A stretch of 64,000 bases of DNA from Bacteroides congonensis (GCF_900130125.1 NZ_FQXY01000010.1:186001-250000), one strand, 5' to 3'; shown: positions 35,643 through 46,241, counted from the stretch's first letter. Translations and numbers: made by a program. The notes: generated by a model not told the origin, from the letters alone.

Positions 35643-36851
35643 ATGGAAGAAAAGAAGAAAAAAGTAGTGGTGGCATTCAGCGGCGGACTGGACACATCGT
35701 TCACCGTCATGTACCTCGCCAAAGAAAAAGGTTACGAAGTATATGCAGCTTGTGCCAATACGGGCGGTTTCAGTGAAGAACAACTGAAAACGAATGAAGA
35801 GAACGCCTATAAACTGGGAGCTGCGAAATATGTAACGATAGACGTCACTCAGGAATACTACGAGAAGAGCTTGAAATATATGGTTTACGGAAATGTGCTG
35901 CGTAATGGTACTTATCCGATTTCGGTCAGTTCCGAACGTATCTTTCAGGCATTGGCTATCGCACGTTATGCCAACGAAATCGGCGCGGACGCTATCGCCC
36001 ACGGTTCTACCGGAGCAGGTAACGACCAGATTCGTTTCGACATGACTTTCCTCGTACTGGCTCCAAATGTGGAAATCATCACGCTGACCCGTGACATGAC
36101 ATTGAGTCGTCAGGAAGAAATCGACTATCTGAACAAGCATGGTTTCAGCGCGGACTTCACCAAACTGAAATACTCGTATAACGTAGGTCTGTGGGGTACT
36201 TCCATCTGTGGTGGCGAAATCCTCGATTCCGCACAGGGATTGCCGGAAACTGCTTATCTGAAACACGTAGAAAAGGAAGGTAGCGAACAACTCCGCCTCA
36301 CTTTCGAGAAAGGCGAACTGAAAGCTGTCAACGACGAGAAGTTTGATGACCCTATCAAAGCTATTCAGAAAGTGGAAGAAATCGGTGCCGCTTATGGTAT
36401 CGGTCGTGATATGCATGTAGGAGATACGATTATCGGTATCAAAGGCCGTGTAGGTTTCGAAGCCGCCGCTCCGATGCTGATTATCGGCGCTCACCGCTTC
36501 CTTGAGAAATATACACTGAGCAAATGGCAGCAATACTGGAAAGATCAGGTAGCCAACTGGTACGGTATGTTCCTACACGAAAGCCAGTATCTGGAACCTG
36601 TGATGCGTGACATCGAAGCCATGTTGCAGGAAAGCCAGCGCAACGTGAACGGTACGGCTATCCTCGAACTTCGTCCGCTTTCTTTCTCTACCGTAGGCGT
36701 GGAATCGGAAGACGACCTCGTGAAAACCAAATTCGGAGAATACGGTGAAATGCAGAAAGGCTGGACAGCCGAAGACGCGAAAGGCTTTATCAAAGTGACC
36801 TCTACTCCGCTGCGTGTTTACTATAACAACCATAAAGACGAAGAGATATGA
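35643..36851 (+). CDS. argG: Argininosuccinate synthase
   Basis: Condenses citrulline and aspartate with ATP to give argininosuccinate. The 402-aa protein has the PP-loop AFSGGLDTSFTVMYLA at the N-terminus, AIAHGSTGAGNDQIRFD, and the C-terminal GVESEDDLVKTKFGEYG region. It is 15 bp after the GNAT gene and its stop overlaps the argC start (ATGA), so the two are translationally coupled. Confidence 0.96.
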   Translation: MEEKKKKVVVAFSGGLDTSFTVMYLAKEKGYEVYAACANTGGFSEEQLKTNEENAYKLGAAKYVTIDVTQEYYEKSLKYMVYGNVLRNGTYPISVSSERIFQALAIARYANEIGADAIAHGSTGAGNDQIRFDMTFLVLAPNVEIITLTRDMTLSRQEEIDYLNKHGFSADFTKLKYSYNVGLWGTSICGGEILDSAQGLPETAYLKHVEKEGSEQLRLTFEKGELKAVNDEKFDDPIKAIQKVEEIGAAYGIGRDMHVGDTIIGIKGRVGFEAAAPMLIIGAHRFLEKYTLSKWQQYWKDQVANWYGMFLHESQYLEPVMRDIEAMLQESQRNVNGTAILELRPLSFSTVGVESEDDLVKTKFGEYGEMQKGWTAEDAKGFIKVTSTPLRVYYNNHKDEEI

Positions 36852-37816
36852 TTAAAGCAGGAATCATTGGTGGCGCAGGATATACGGCAGGCGAATTAAT
36901 CCGCCTGCTGCTCAACCATCCGGAGACTGAAATCGTATTTATCAACAGCAGCAGTAATGCCGGAAACAGAATCACCGACGTACACGAAGGCTTATATGGG
37001 GAAACAGACTTGAGATTCACCGACCAGTTACCTCTGGACGAAATCGATGTTCTTTTCTTCTGCACAGCCCACGGCGACACAAAGAAATTCATGGAAAGCC
37101 ATAACATACCGGAAGACCTGAAGATTATCGACCTCTCCATGGACTACCGTATCAAGAGTGACGACCACGACTTCATCTACGGTCTGCCGGAACTGAACCG
37201 CCGCGCTACCTGTACGGCGAAGCATGTAGCGAATCCCGGTTGTTTTGCCACTTGCATCCAACTCGGTCTGCTCCCGCTAGCCAAGAACCTGATGTTGACA
37301 GACGATATTTCTGTAAATGCCATTACAGGAAGTACCGGAGCCGGAGTGAAACCGGGAGCTACCAGTCATTTCAGTTGGAGAAACAATAACATGAGTGTGT
37401 ACAAAGCATTCGACCACCAGCACGTGCCGGAAATCAAACAATCGCTGCAACAGTTGCAGAACAGTTTTGATTCCGACATAGACTTTATTCCGTATCGTGG
37501 AGATTTCCCGCGCGGCATCTTCGCTACGTTAGTAGTGAAAACTAAAGTATCACTGGAAGAAATCGTCCGCATGTATGAAGAGTATTATGCAAAGGACTCA
37601 TTTGTGCATATCGTAGACAAGAATATAGACCTCAAACAAGTAGTCAACACCAACAAATGTCTGATACATCTTGAGAAGCATGGCGACAAGCTATTGATTA
37701 TCTCCTGTATCGACAACCTGCTGAAAGGTGCCAGCGGACAGGCGGTTCACAACATGAACCTGATGTTCAACCTGGAAGAGACGGTAGGACTGCGTTTGAA
37801 GCCTTCAGCTTTTTAA
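36848..37816 (+). CDS. argC: N-acyl-gamma-glutamyl-phosphate reductase
   Basis: NADPH-dependent reduction of N-acylglutamyl phosphate to the semialdehyde. The 322-aa protein begins with the nucleotide fold IIGGAGYTAGELIRLLL, has the catalytic-Cys motif VANPGCFATCIQLGLLPL, and the HQHVPEI block. In Bacteroides the acyl group is probably succinyl. It overlaps argG by 4 bp and lies 13 bp before argD. Confidence 0.96.
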   Translation: MIKAGIIGGAGYTAGELIRLLLNHPETEIVFINSSSNAGNRITDVHEGLYGETDLRFTDQLPLDEIDVLFFCTAHGDTKKFMESHNIPEDLKIIDLSMDYRIKSDDHDFIYGLPELNRRATCTAKHVANPGCFATCIQLGLLPLAKNLMLTDDISVNAITGSTGAGVKPGATSHFSWRNNNMSVYKAFDHQHVPEIKQSLQQLQNSFDSDIDFIPYRGDFPRGIFATLVVKTKVSLEEIVRMYEEYYAKDSFVHIVDKNIDLKQVVNTNKCLIHLEKHGDKLLIISCIDNLLKGASGQAVHNMNLMFNLEETVGLRLKPSAF

Positions 37817-37829
37817 AAACAGAAGAATT

Positions 37830-38951
37830 ATGAATTTATTCGACGTATATCCTTTATATAATATCAATATAGTCAAGGGAAAAGGTTGCAAAGTCTGGGA
37901 CGAGAACGGGACTGAATACTTAGATCTTTACGGCGGACACGCCGTTATCTCCATCGGACACGCACACCCTCACTATGTAGAGATGATTAGCAACCAGGTA
38001 GCCAATCTTGGTTTCTACTCGAACTCGGTAATCAACAAGCTACAACAACAGGTAGCCGAACGGCTGGGAAAAATTTCCGGCTATGAGGATTACAGCCTGT
38101 TCCTTATCAACAGCGGTGCCGAAGCGAATGAGAACGCGCTGAAACTGGCTTCTTTCTACAACGGACGTACCAAAGTGGTTTCTTTCACCAAAGCCTTCCA
38201 CGGACGTACTTCACTGGCAGTAGAAGCGACCAACAATCCGTCCATCATCGCTCCTATCAACAACAACGGTCACGTTGTCTATCTTCCTCTGAATGACACC
38301 GAAGCCATGAAGCAGGAATTGTCTAAAGGAGACGTATGCGCCGTTATCATTGAAGGAATACAAGGTGTAGGCGGCATCAAGATACCGACTACCGAATTTA
38401 TGCAGGAACTCCGCAAGGCATGTACCGAGACAGGCACTATCCTGATTCTCGACGAGATTCAGAGCGGATACGGACGTAGCGGTAAATTCTTCGCCCACCA
38501 GTACAATGACATCAAACCGGACATTATCACCGTAGCCAAAGGTATCGGAAACGGATTCCCGATGGCGGGTGTTCTTATCAGTCCGATGTTCAAGCCTGTG
38601 TACGGACAGCTAGGAACCACTTTCGGCGGAAACCATCTGGCATGCTCGGCAGCCCTTGCCGTAATGGACGTTATCGAACAGGAAAACCTGGTAGAAAACG
38701 CGGCTAAAGTAGGTAACTACTTGCTGGAAGAGTTGAAGAAATTCCCGCAAATCAAAGAAGTACGCGGACGCGGGCTTATGATTGGACTCGAATTTGAAAA
38801 CCCCATCAAGGAATTGCGCAGCCGTCTCATCTATGACGAGCACGTGTTCACGGGAGCAAGCGGTACGAACGTACTGCGTCTTCTGCCGCCTCTCTGTCTC
38901 AGCATGGAAGAAGCGGACGAGTTCCTTGCGCGCTTCAAGAAGGTACTCTAA
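37830..38951 (+). CDS. argD: N-acylornithine aminotransferase
   Basis: PLP-dependent class III aminotransferase converting N-acylglutamate semialdehyde to N-acylornithine. The 373-aa protein shows FLINSGAEANENALKLA, TKAFHGRTSLAVEAT, ILDEIQSGYGRSGKFFAHQ, and the PLP-lysine in TVAKGIGNGFPMAGVL. It ends the tight arginine gene run. argB, argE, argF and argH are not in this window. A possible weak hairpin (38983-38990 with 39021-39028) follows. Confidence 0.95.
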   Translation: MNLFDVYPLYNINIVKGKGCKVWDENGTEYLDLYGGHAVISIGHAHPHYVEMISNQVANLGFYSNSVINKLQQQVAERLGKISGYEDYSLFLINSGAEANENALKLASFYNGRTKVVSFTKAFHGRTSLAVEATNNPSIIAPINNNGHVVYLPLNDTEAMKQELSKGDVCAVIIEGIQGVGGIKIPTTEFMQELRKACTETGTILILDEIQSGYGRSGKFFAHQYNDIKPDIITVAKGIGNGFPMAGVLISPMFKPVYGQLGTTFGGNHLACSAALAVMDVIEQENLVENAAKVGNYLLEELKKFPQIKEVRGRGLMIGLEFENPIKELRSRLIYDEHVFTGASGTNVLRLLPPLCLSMEEADEFLARFKKVL

Positions 38952-39026
38952 ACGCTCATTTGATTAATAAACAGCCAACGATAAAAGCAGTCTCTATCAG
39001 AAATTTATTTCTTATTCAGGCTGCTT

Positions 39027-39057
39027 TTTGTTTTTTCGCAATTTACCGTTACCTTTG
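39027..39057 (+). promoter_or_regulatory. Promoter of proC
   Basis: TTTG at 39027-39030 and TACCTTTG at 39050-39057 are 19 bp apart, an exact Bacteroides consensus, 32 bp before the proC start. It indicates that proC is transcribed independently of the arginine operon. Confidence 0.85.
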
Positions 39058-39088
39058 TCTATGACAACTCATTAAAAACAAGCGTAAT

Positions 39089-39862
39089 ATGAAAATAGCT
39101 ATCATCGGTGCAGGCAATATGGGCGGTTCCATCGCTCGCGGCCTGGCAAAAGGAAGTCTGATAGAAGACTCGGATATCATCATATCCAACCCCAGTGCAG
39201 GCAAACTGGAACAATTGAAAAAAGAATTTCCGGGTATCTCTACAACTCACAACAATGCCGAAGCGGCGCTGGGAGCAGACATCGTTATCCTTGCCGTAAA
39301 GCCTTGGTTCATGCAACCCGTAATGCGCGAGTTGAAACTAAAAAGCAAACAGATACTTATCTCGGTAGCCGCCGGCATCAGTTTCGAGGAACTGGCGCAT
39401 TATGTGGTATCACCGGAAATGCCGATGTTCCGCCTTATCCCCAACACCGCTATCAGCGAACTGGAAAGCATGACACTCGTTGCCGCACGAAATACCAACG
39501 ACGAACAGGATAAATTCGTTCTCCAACTCTTCAAGGAAATGGGCACCGTGATGCTCATCCCCGAAGACAAGATAGCGGCAGCCACCGCACTGGCTTCCTG
39601 TGGCATCGCCTACGTTCTGAAATACGTGCAAGCAGCCATGCAAGCCGGCATCGAAATGGGTATCCGCCCGAAAGACGCCATGACCATGGTAGCCCAATCA
39701 CTGAAAGGGGCAGCCGCACTGATTCTGAATAATGACACCCACCCCAGCGTAGAAATCGACAAAGTGACTACCCCGGGCGGAATCACTATCAAAGGAATCA
39801 ATGAACTGGAGCATAACGGCTTCACTTCCGCTATCATCCAAGCGATGAAAGCATCCAAATAA
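39089..39862 (+). CDS. proC: Pyrroline-5-carboxylate reductase
   Basis: Last step of proline synthesis, reducing 1-pyrroline-5-carboxylate with NAD(P)H. The 257-aa protein starts with the cofactor motif AIIGAGNMGGSIARGLA, has VILAVKPWFMQPVM, SVAAGISFEEL, and the C-terminal VTTPGGITIKGINELEHNGF signature. It has its own promoter after the arginine cluster. Confidence 0.96.
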   Translation: MKIAIIGAGNMGGSIARGLAKGSLIEDSDIIISNPSAGKLEQLKKEFPGISTTHNNAEAALGADIVILAVKPWFMQPVMRELKLKSKQILISVAAGISFEELAHYVVSPEMPMFRLIPNTAISELESMTLVAARNTNDEQDKFVLQLFKEMGTVMLIPEDKIAAATALASCGIAYVLKYVQAAMQAGIEMGIRPKDAMTMVAQSLKGAAALILNNDTHPSVEIDKVTTPGGITIKGINELEHNGFTSAIIQAMKASK

Positions 39863-39901
39863 AACCACAAAATTATTAATCATAAAATACCGACTACTTG
39901 T

Positions 39902-40456
39902 ATGAATGACCAAATTAAACAGATAGCAGAACGCCTTCGCGGATTGCGTGATGTACTGGAACTGACTTCTGAGGACATTGCCCGCGACAGCGACATCTCT
40001 GCTGAAGAATACCGACTTGCAGAAACAGGAGAATACGACATTTCTGTCAGCATGCTGCAGAAGATTGCACGTACGTATAATGTTGCCCTCGACGCCCTGA
40101 TGTTCGGCGAAGAACCTAAGATGAGTAGTTATTTCGTAACCCGCGCAGGCAAAGGCGTCAGCATTGAACGTACGAAAGCCTATAAATACCAGTCACTGGC
40201 ATCGGGCTTCATGAACCGCACTGCCGACCCGTTCATCGTTACCGTTGAACCGAAAGGGGACGACGAACCTATCCATTATAACAAACACAACGGACAAGAA
40301 TTCAACCTTGTGATTGAAGGACGTATGCTCATCAATATCGAAGGCAAAGAAATCATCCTCAATCAAGGAGACAGTATCTATTTCAATTCCAAACTCCCAC
40401 ATGGCATGAAAGCGCTCGATGGCAAAACGGTACGTTTTCTGGCAGTAATTATGTAA
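39902..40456 (+). CDS. XRE-family regulator with cupin domain
   Basis: A 184-aa protein with an N-terminal XRE helix-turn-helix (about residues 8-65, [20 protein letters not shown]) and a C-terminal cupin_2 barrel (about 110-180, [20 protein letters not shown]). This two-domain type senses a small ligand and usually controls adjacent genes. It is 8 bp upstream of the acyl-CoA synthetase gene, so the two are cotranscribed and probably functionally linked. The ligand is not known. Confidence 0.9.
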   Translation: MNDQIKQIAERLRGLRDVLELTSEDIARDSDISAEEYRLAETGEYDISVSMLQKIARTYNVALDALMFGEEPKMSSYFVTRAGKGVSIERTKAYKYQSLASGFMNRTADPFIVTVEPKGDDEPIHYNKHNGQEFNLVIEGRMLINIEGKEIILNQGDSIYFNSKLPHGMKALDGKTVRFLAVIM

Positions 40457-40463
40457 TAATATC

Positions 40464-42119
40464 ATGGTAGAAAGATTTTTATCACAGACCTCTTTCAGTT
40501 CACAAGAGGATTTTATCAAAAACTTGAAAATAAACGTCCCGGAGAACTTCAACTTCGGTTATGACGTAGTAGATGCCTGGGCTGCCGAACAACCCGACAA
40601 GAACGCATTGCTCTGGACAAACGACAAAGGCGAGAGCCGCCAGTTCTCATTCGCCGACATGAAGCGATATACGGACATGACCGCCTCGTACTTCCAAAGT
40701 CTGGGCATCGGTCGCGGCGACATGGTAATGTTGATTCTGAAACGCCGTTACGAGTTCTGGTACAGCACTATCGCCCTTCACAAGCTGGGAGCAACCGTTA
40801 TCCCCGCCACTCACCTGTTGACCAAAAAGGATATTATCTACCGTTGCAACGCTGCCGACATCAAAATGATTGTAGCCGCCGGTGAAGGAATCATCCTGCA
40901 ACATATCAAAGATGCCCTGCCCGACTGCCCGACTGTCGAGAAACTGGTCAGCGTCGGCCCGGAAATCCCCGAAGGTTTCGAAGATTTCCATCAGGGAATA
41001 GAGAATGCCGCCCCGTTCGTACGTCCGAGACATGCAAATACCAACGATGATATTTCGCTAATGTATTTCACTTCCGGCACTACCGGCGAACCTAAAATGG
41101 TGGCGCATGACTTTACTTATCCGTTAGGTCATATCGTAACAGGTAGCTTCTGGCATAATCTGGACGAGAACAGCCTTCACCTTACCATCGCTGATACGGG
41201 CTGGGGAAAAGCCGTATGGGGAAAACTTTACGGACAATGGATTGCCGGAGCAAACATCTTCGTGTATGACCACGAGAAATTCACTCCCGCCGCCATTTTG
41301 GAAATGATACAGAATTATCATGTCACTTCCCTCTGCGCGCCGCCTACTATCTTCCGCTTCCTGATTCACGAAGACCTGACGAAGTTCGACTTGTCTTCAC
41401 TCAAATACTGTACGATTGCCGGTGAAGCTCTGAATCCTGCCGTATTCGAGACATTCAAGAAACTGACAGGTATCAAACTGATGGAAGGTTTCGGACAGAC
41501 GGAAACTACCCTGACTATCGCCACCATGCCTTGGATGGAACCGAAACCGGGAAGCATGGGACTGCCGAATCCGCAATACGATGTTGACCTGATCGACCAC
41601 GAAGGCCGTTCTGTTGAAGCCGGAGAGCAGGGACAAATCGTAATCCGCACCAGCAAAGGCAAGCCTCTCGGACTTTTCAAAGAGTACTACCGCGATGCGG
41701 AACGTACACACGAAGCCTGGCATGATGGTATCTATTATACTGGAGACGTTGCTTGGAAAGACGAAGACGGCTACCTTTGGTTTGTCGGCCGTGCAGACGA
41801 CGTTATCAAGAGCTCCGGTTACCGCATCGGCCCGTTCGAAGTGGAAAGTGCGTTGATGACTCATCCGGCTGTTGTGGAATGTGCTATTACCGGAGTACCC
41901 GACGAGATTCGCGGACAGGTAGTAAAAGCTACGATTGTTCTATCCAAAGACTATAAAGCACGTGCCGGAGAGGAACTCATTAAGGAATTACAGAATCATG
42001 TGAAGAAAGTGACTGCTCCTTATAAATATCCGCGTGTGATTGAATTTGTGGAAGAACTCCCGAAGACTATCAGCGGCAAGATTCGCCGGGTGGAAATTCG
42101 TCAGAATGATGAAAAATAA
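40464..42119 (+). CDS. AMP-forming acyl-CoA synthetase
   Basis: The 551-aa adenylating enzyme activates a carboxylic acid to acyl-AMP and then acyl-CoA. Motifs in order are the P-loop [13 protein letters not shown], the GFGQTET adenine motif, [19 protein letters not shown], the hinge [17 protein letters not shown], and the C-terminal catalytic Lys in [13 protein letters not shown]. It resembles medium-chain or aromatic acyl-CoA ligases more than acetyl-CoA synthetase, which is longer. The acid substrate is unassigned. A strong terminator follows. Confidence 0.88.
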   Translation: MVERFLSQTSFSSQEDFIKNLKINVPENFNFGYDVVDAWAAEQPDKNALLWTNDKGESRQFSFADMKRYTDMTASYFQSLGIGRGDMVMLILKRRYEFWYSTIALHKLGATVIPATHLLTKKDIIYRCNAADIKMIVAAGEGIILQHIKDALPDCPTVEKLVSVGPEIPEGFEDFHQGIENAAPFVRPRHANTNDDISLMYFTSGTTGEPKMVAHDFTYPLGHIVTGSFWHNLDENSLHLTIADTGWGKAVWGKLYGQWIAGANIFVYDHEKFTPAAILEMIQNYHVTSLCAPPTIFRFLIHEDLTKFDLSSLKYCTIAGEALNPAVFETFKKLTGIKLMEGFGQTETTLTIATMPWMEPKPGSMGLPNPQYDVDLIDHEGRSVEAGEQGQIVIRTSKGKPLGLFKEYYRDAERTHEAWHDGIYYTGDVAWKDEDGYLWFVGRADDVIKSSGYRIGPFEVESALMTHPAVVECAITGVPDEIRGQVVKATIVLSKDYKARAGEELIKELQNHVKKVTAPYKYPRVIEFVEELPKTISGKIRRVEIRQNDEK

Positions 42120-42145
42120 ATAAGAAACGTTCTATCCTACATGGG

Positions 42146-42181
42146 ATGCCGGCTGTAACTTCCATTACAACCGGCATTTTT
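42146..42181 (+). terminator. Terminator after the acyl-CoA synthetase gene
   Basis: ATGCCGG...TGTAA (42146-42158) pairs with TTACA...CCGGCAT (42165-42177) with one internal mismatch, followed by a T run. Confidence 0.88.
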
Positions 42182-42259
42182 TATCATCCACAGTCCCAGT
42201 TTGTTTCTTTACATTCACTCAAAACAGGAAGTCTTGTTTTTTCATTCAATAGTTTTCCA

Positions 42260-42267
42260 TATCTTTG
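42260..42267 (+). promoter_or_regulatory. Promoter -7 box for the PL8 gene
   Basis: TATCTTTG lies 42 bp before the PL8 ATG. The nearest TTG is about 23 bp upstream, longer than the usual spacing. Confidence 0.6.
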
Positions 42268-42308
42268 TCCCGCAATGACTTGATACAACCATTTAAAATA
42301 AAACCAGC

Positions 42309-44486
42309 ATGAAACTTATTTGCCGCATTATCGGAATATTACTTTTAATCTTATGTACGTCTGCACCTGTCATAGCTGATAGCAATAAGAATACAGTCAA
42401 CAAGCAAGTTATCTCCAATCATGATGAATTTGAAACTCTAATGGAGAAAATAAGAAAAGATTTTGCACAAAATCCACTTATTGACGAGGCTTTAAACAAA
42501 TACAACTCCGACAAAGGCTGTTTTACCGATGTAGACTACAGCCGCCGCGACCGCACCAATTGGGAGCCTCTCATCCACATAAACCGACTGTATGATTTTG
42601 CTTTTGCCTATACCAATCCGCAGAACACTTACTATCAGAGCGAGGACATTTACAATAAGATAGTGAAAGGACTGGAATATTGGTATGAACGTAATCCGCA
42701 CTGTAACAACTGGTGGTACAACCAAATTGCCGAACCACAGAAAATCGGCATATTGCTTATACAGATGCGTACCGGTCAAAAACAGATACCGGCAGCACTG
42801 GAAACCAAAACCTTGCAACGCATACGTAAAGATGGCGGAGATCCTGCCAAATGGACGGGTGCCAACCGGACAGACATTGCGCTTCACTGGATTTACCGTG
42901 CCTGTCTGGAAAAGAACGAAACCGACTTGAAAACGGCTCTCGAAAATGCTTACAGCCCGATAGAATACACAGTCAAAGAAGGTTTCCAACATGACAACTC
43001 TTACTTTCAACATGGGGTACAGCTTTATATCGGCGGATACGGTGATGAAATTCTGAAAGGAACCACACAGGTAGCCATGTACACGCAAGGAACCCGATAT
43101 GCGTTGGATGCCGAAAAGATACGGATTCTGAGCAAATTCATGCGCGGGACTTATTACCAGACCATTCGGGGACAACACATGCTCTTCGACGTACTCGGCA
43201 GAGGTATAAGCCGGAAAGATATAACCGACAAAAGTGCCACTGCGCTGTTTGCCGAACGGATGATTGTTCTCGATCCGGAACATGCCGACGAATATAAGAC
43301 CATCATCGCACGCCTGAAAGGCAAGCAGCCTGCCGATTATAAATTACAACCACTGCACACACATTATTTCCGGGGAGATTATACCCTGCACGTACGTCCC
43401 GGATATACTTTCGACGTCCGCATAGTATCCACCCGTACCATGCGTTGCGAATACGGTAACGGAGAAAACTTAAAGACTTATTTCCTGTCGGACGGATGCA
43501 CCAATATAGCAACACAAGGCAACGAATACGTTAATATCCTTCCTGTATGGAACTGGTGCAGAATCCCCGGAACAACCGCTCCGCAACTGGATACGATTCC
43601 GATGGCTGCAAGCGACTGGCAGACCAGGGGAACATCGACTTTTGCCGGTGGTGTATCCGACAGTATCTACGGAGTATCCGCCTACTCCTACACAGATAAC
43701 TATGCAGGAGTCAATACCGGTGCCAAAAAAGCATGGTTCTTCTTCGATAATGAAGTGGTATGTTTAGGAGCAGGAATCAATTCTACTTCTCACGCGCCTA
43801 TATACACTACAATCAACCAATGCCTGCTGAACGACAAGAATATACTAGTATCACAGAACAAGAAACAAACAGCTATAAAGAAAGGAGAATTTTCCTACGA
43901 TTCTCCCGACTGGACTTTACATAACGAAATCGGATATATTTTTCCGCAAGGCGGGCGGATATACCTGAACAATGAGCAACAAGCAGGCTCATGGTATGAC
44001 ATTAACCATACCGAATCGAAAGAGATGCAACACCGGGAAGTCTTCACTCTTGGATTTGACCACGGAACTACTCCTCACAACGCCACCTATGCATATATCA
44101 TAATACCGGGGATAACTTCCGCCCGGCAGATGGACACATACAATAAAAAGAATCCTGTTGAAATCCTAGTCAATACGGATTCGATGCAGATTGTAAGACA
44201 CAAAAAGCTGAATATCTGGCAAATGGTATTTTATAGGAAAGGAACTTTCACTCATAAGGAGATTACCGTAAAGGTGGACAAAGCATGTACACTAATGCTC
44301 AAAAACATCTATCAGGACAATGCGGAATTGCATATTGCCGACCCTGCACAAAGCCAGTCGTGTGTCAAAGTAGATGTATGTATTCCCAAGGTTTCCAAAG
44401 ATACCCGAAGCATCCTATGTGATTTTGAAAATACTGGCATCTATGCCGGTGCATCCAAGAAATACCTTCTTTATAAGAAACAATAA
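42309..44486 (+). CDS. PL8 family polysaccharide lyase
   Basis: PL8 enzymes cleave hyaluronan, chondroitin or the side chains of xanthan by beta-elimination. The 725-aa protein has a type I signal peptide (about residues 1-23), an alpha/alpha toroid with NNWWYNQIAEPQKIG, then beta-sandwich domains. Catalytic candidates match the family: Asn186 in TGANRTD, His235 and Tyr244 in FQHGVQLYIGGYG, and Arg298 in LGRGISR. It is flanked by its own promoter and a strong hairpin, with no SusC/SusD or sulfatase nearby, so it is an isolated lyase. Substrate specificity is not readable. Confidence 0.9.
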   Translation: MKLICRIIGILLLILCTSAPVIADSNKNTVNKQVISNHDEFETLMEKIRKDFAQNPLIDEALNKYNSDKGCFTDVDYSRRDRTNWEPLIHINRLYDFAFAYTNPQNTYYQSEDIYNKIVKGLEYWYERNPHCNNWWYNQIAEPQKIGILLIQMRTGQKQIPAALETKTLQRIRKDGGDPAKWTGANRTDIALHWIYRACLEKNETDLKTALENAYSPIEYTVKEGFQHDNSYFQHGVQLYIGGYGDEILKGTTQVAMYTQGTRYALDAEKIRILSKFMRGTYYQTIRGQHMLFDVLGRGISRKDITDKSATALFAERMIVLDPEHADEYKTIIARLKGKQPADYKLQPLHTHYFRGDYTLHVRPGYTFDVRIVSTRTMRCEYGNGENLKTYFLSDGCTNIATQGNEYVNILPVWNWCRIPGTTAPQLDTIPMAASDWQTRGTSTFAGGVSDSIYGVSAYSYTDNYAGVNTGAKKAWFFFDNEVVCLGAGINSTSHAPIYTTINQCLLNDKNILVSQNKKQTAIKKGEFSYDSPDWTLHNEIGYIFPQGGRIYLNNEQQAGSWYDINHTESKEMQHREVFTLGFDHGTTPHNATYAYIIIPGITSARQMDTYNKKNPVEILVNTDSMQIVRHKKLNIWQMVFYRKGTFTHKEITVKVDKACTLMLKNIYQDNAELHIADPAQSQSCVKVDVCIPKVSKDTRSILCDFENTGIYAGASKKYLLYKKQ

Positions 44487-44538
44487 TCCATTTGAGTTCC
44501 ACATAATCCCCTTGTCAGCATGCTCTGGCGAGGGGTTA

Positions 44539-44600
44539 TTCTCACTCTTACGAGAAAAAATACTCATAGATATGAGTATTTTTTCTCATAGGGGTGAGAA
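44539..44600. terminator. Nested hairpin terminator after PL8
   Basis: A perfect 17-bp inverted repeat (44552-44568 with 44571-44587; arm begins GAGAAAAAATACTCATA) is enclosed by a second arm pair TTCTCAC (44539-44545) and GTGAGAA (44594-44600). The inner arm ends in a T run, as expected for termination. Confidence 0.8.
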
Positions 44601-44666
44601 TGGTTGAGAAAAAACACTGGCTGATAATTTGTATAGAGGAAGAATGCTCTTTATTACATCTGTTTA

Positions 44667-44698
44667 TTGGATTATATCATCGAAAACAGCTATATTTG
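44667..44698 (+). promoter_or_regulatory. Promoter of the MurNAc-salvage operon
   Basis: TATATTTG at 44691-44698 with TTG at 44667-44669 (21 bp spacing) lies 50 bp before the ATG at 44748. Its position inside the longer open frame argues that translation starts at 44748. Confidence 0.65.
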
Positions 44699-44747
44699 CT
44701 ACATAATTCAAGATATTTTATCTCCAAACGAATTTAAACAGCAGATA

Positions 44748-46241
44748 ATGAGCCCAGCCGTCATATCTATTACTATTGTGGCATACTTTATAATCCTGTT
44801 CACTATTTCTTATATAGCAGGACGCAAAGCCGACAATGAAGGATTCTTTGTTGGGAATCGTAAATCAGCTTGGTATATAGTAGCCTTTGCCATGATCGGT
44901 TCCACGATTTCCGGAGTTACTTTCGTTTCCGTTCCGGGTATGGTGCAGGCAAGCAGCTTTTCTTATCTGCAAATGGTACTCGGATTTATAGTCGGACAGA
45001 TTATCATAGCGTTTGTGCTCGTTCCTCTCTTTTACCGCATGAATTTAGTTTCCATTTACGAATATCTGGAAAACAGGTTCGGAAGTTCATCCTATAAGAC
45101 GGGCGCATGGTTCTTCTTTATTTCAAAGATGTTGGGGGCAGCCGTCCGGCTCTTTCTCGTATGCCTGACATTGCAACTGCTTATCTTCGAACCTTTTCAT
45201 CTCCCGTTCTTGCTGAATGTTATCCTAACCGTATTTATCGTATGGCTCTATACATTCCGCGGCGGGGTGAAGTCATTGATATGGACAGATGTCCTGAAAA
45301 CATTCTGTCTGGTAGTTTCTGTCGTCCTTTGTATCTATTATATCGCTTCCAGTCTGCATCTGAATTTCAACGGTCTGGTCACTACGATTTCGGACAGTGA
45401 CTTCTCCAAGACATTCTTTTTTGATGATGTCAATGACAAGCGGTATTTCTTCAAGCAATTCCTCGCGGGGATATTCACCGTCATTGCCATGAACGGGCTC
45501 GACCAGGATATGATGCAGCGCAACCTAAGCTGCAAAAATTTCCGGGATTCACAGAAGAATATGATTACAAGCGGAATTTCCCAGTTCTTTGTCATTCTGC
45601 TTTTTCTGATGTTGGGAGTATTGCTTTATACTTTTACAGCGCAGCAAGGTATTGAGAATCCAGGAAAAAGCGACGAGCTATTTCCGATGGTCGCTACCGG
45701 AAACTATTTTCCCGGCATAGTCGGAATATTGTTCATAATCGGGCTGATAGCTTCCGCCTATTCTGCGGCAGGATCTGCCTTGACAGCACTGACCACTTCC
45801 TTTACCGTAGACATCCTACATGCACAGAAAAAAGAGGAAGCCGCACTCAGTAAGATACGAAAGCATGTACACATTGGCATGGCAGTCGTCATGGGAGCGG
45901 TTATTTTCGTTTTCAATCTGCTAAACAATACCAGTGTAATTGACGCGATTTACACATTGGCAAGTTATACATACGGCCCTATTTTAGGACTGTTTGCTTT
46001 TGGCATCTTCACCAAGAAACAAGTTTATGATAAATATATCCCGTTAGCAGCTATCGCGTCCCCTGCACTTTGCTATATCCTGCAAAGAAATTCGGAAGCC
46101 TGGTTCAACGGTTACCAAATCAGTTACGAGTTGTTGATTATCAATGCCCTGTTCACATTCCTCGGGCTTTGTTTGCTCATCAAAAGACAAGACAAAGAAA
46201 CATCTTTCACAACTCATACTACAAAACAAGAAATAAAATAA
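44748..46241 (+). CDS. Sodium:solute symporter (SSS family)
   Basis: A 497-aa inner-membrane protein with about 13 transmembrane helices and the SSS signatures [18 protein letters not shown] near the N-terminus, [37 protein letters not shown], and [18 protein letters not shown]. The ATG at 44748 is chosen over an earlier in-frame start because the promoter overlaps the extension. Related symporters carry sialic acid, sugars or myo-inositol. Its stop overlaps the next ATG (TAATG), tying it to the amino-sugar operon, so it may bring in an amino sugar or its derivative. Confidence 0.9.
   Translation: MSPAVISITIVAYFIILFTISYIAGRKADNEGFFVGNRKSAWYIVAFAMIGSTISGVTFVSVPGMVQASSFSYLQMVLGFIVGQIIIAFVLVPLFYRMNLVSIYEYLENRFGSSSYKTGAWFFFISKMLGAAVRLFLVCLTLQLLIFEPFHLPFLLNVILTVFIVWLYTFRGGVKSLIWTDVLKTFCLVVSVVLCIYYIASSLHLNFNGLVTTISDSDFSKTFFFDDVNDKRYFFKQFLAGIFTVIAMNGLDQDMMQRNLSCKNFRDSQKNMITSGISQFFVILLFLMLGVLLYTFTAQQGIENPGKSDELFPMVATGNYFPGIVGILFIIGLIASAYSAAGSALTALTTSFTVDILHAQKKEEAALSKIRKHVHIGMAVVMGAVIFVFNLLNNTSVIDAIYTLASYTYGPILGLFAFGIFTKKQVYDKYIPLAAIASPALCYILQRNSEAWFNGYQISYELLIINALFTFLGLCLLIKRQDKETSFTTHTTKQEIK

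Noticed and set aside
35322..36533. 403-codon minus-strand frame opposite the GNAT gene and argG
   Set aside because: It spans the junction of two conserved genes in antisense, is rich in Phe, His and Cys, and resembles no protein family.
42492..43283. 263-codon minus-strand frame inside PL8
   Set aside because: It is antisense to the catalytic domain and has no motif or promoter.
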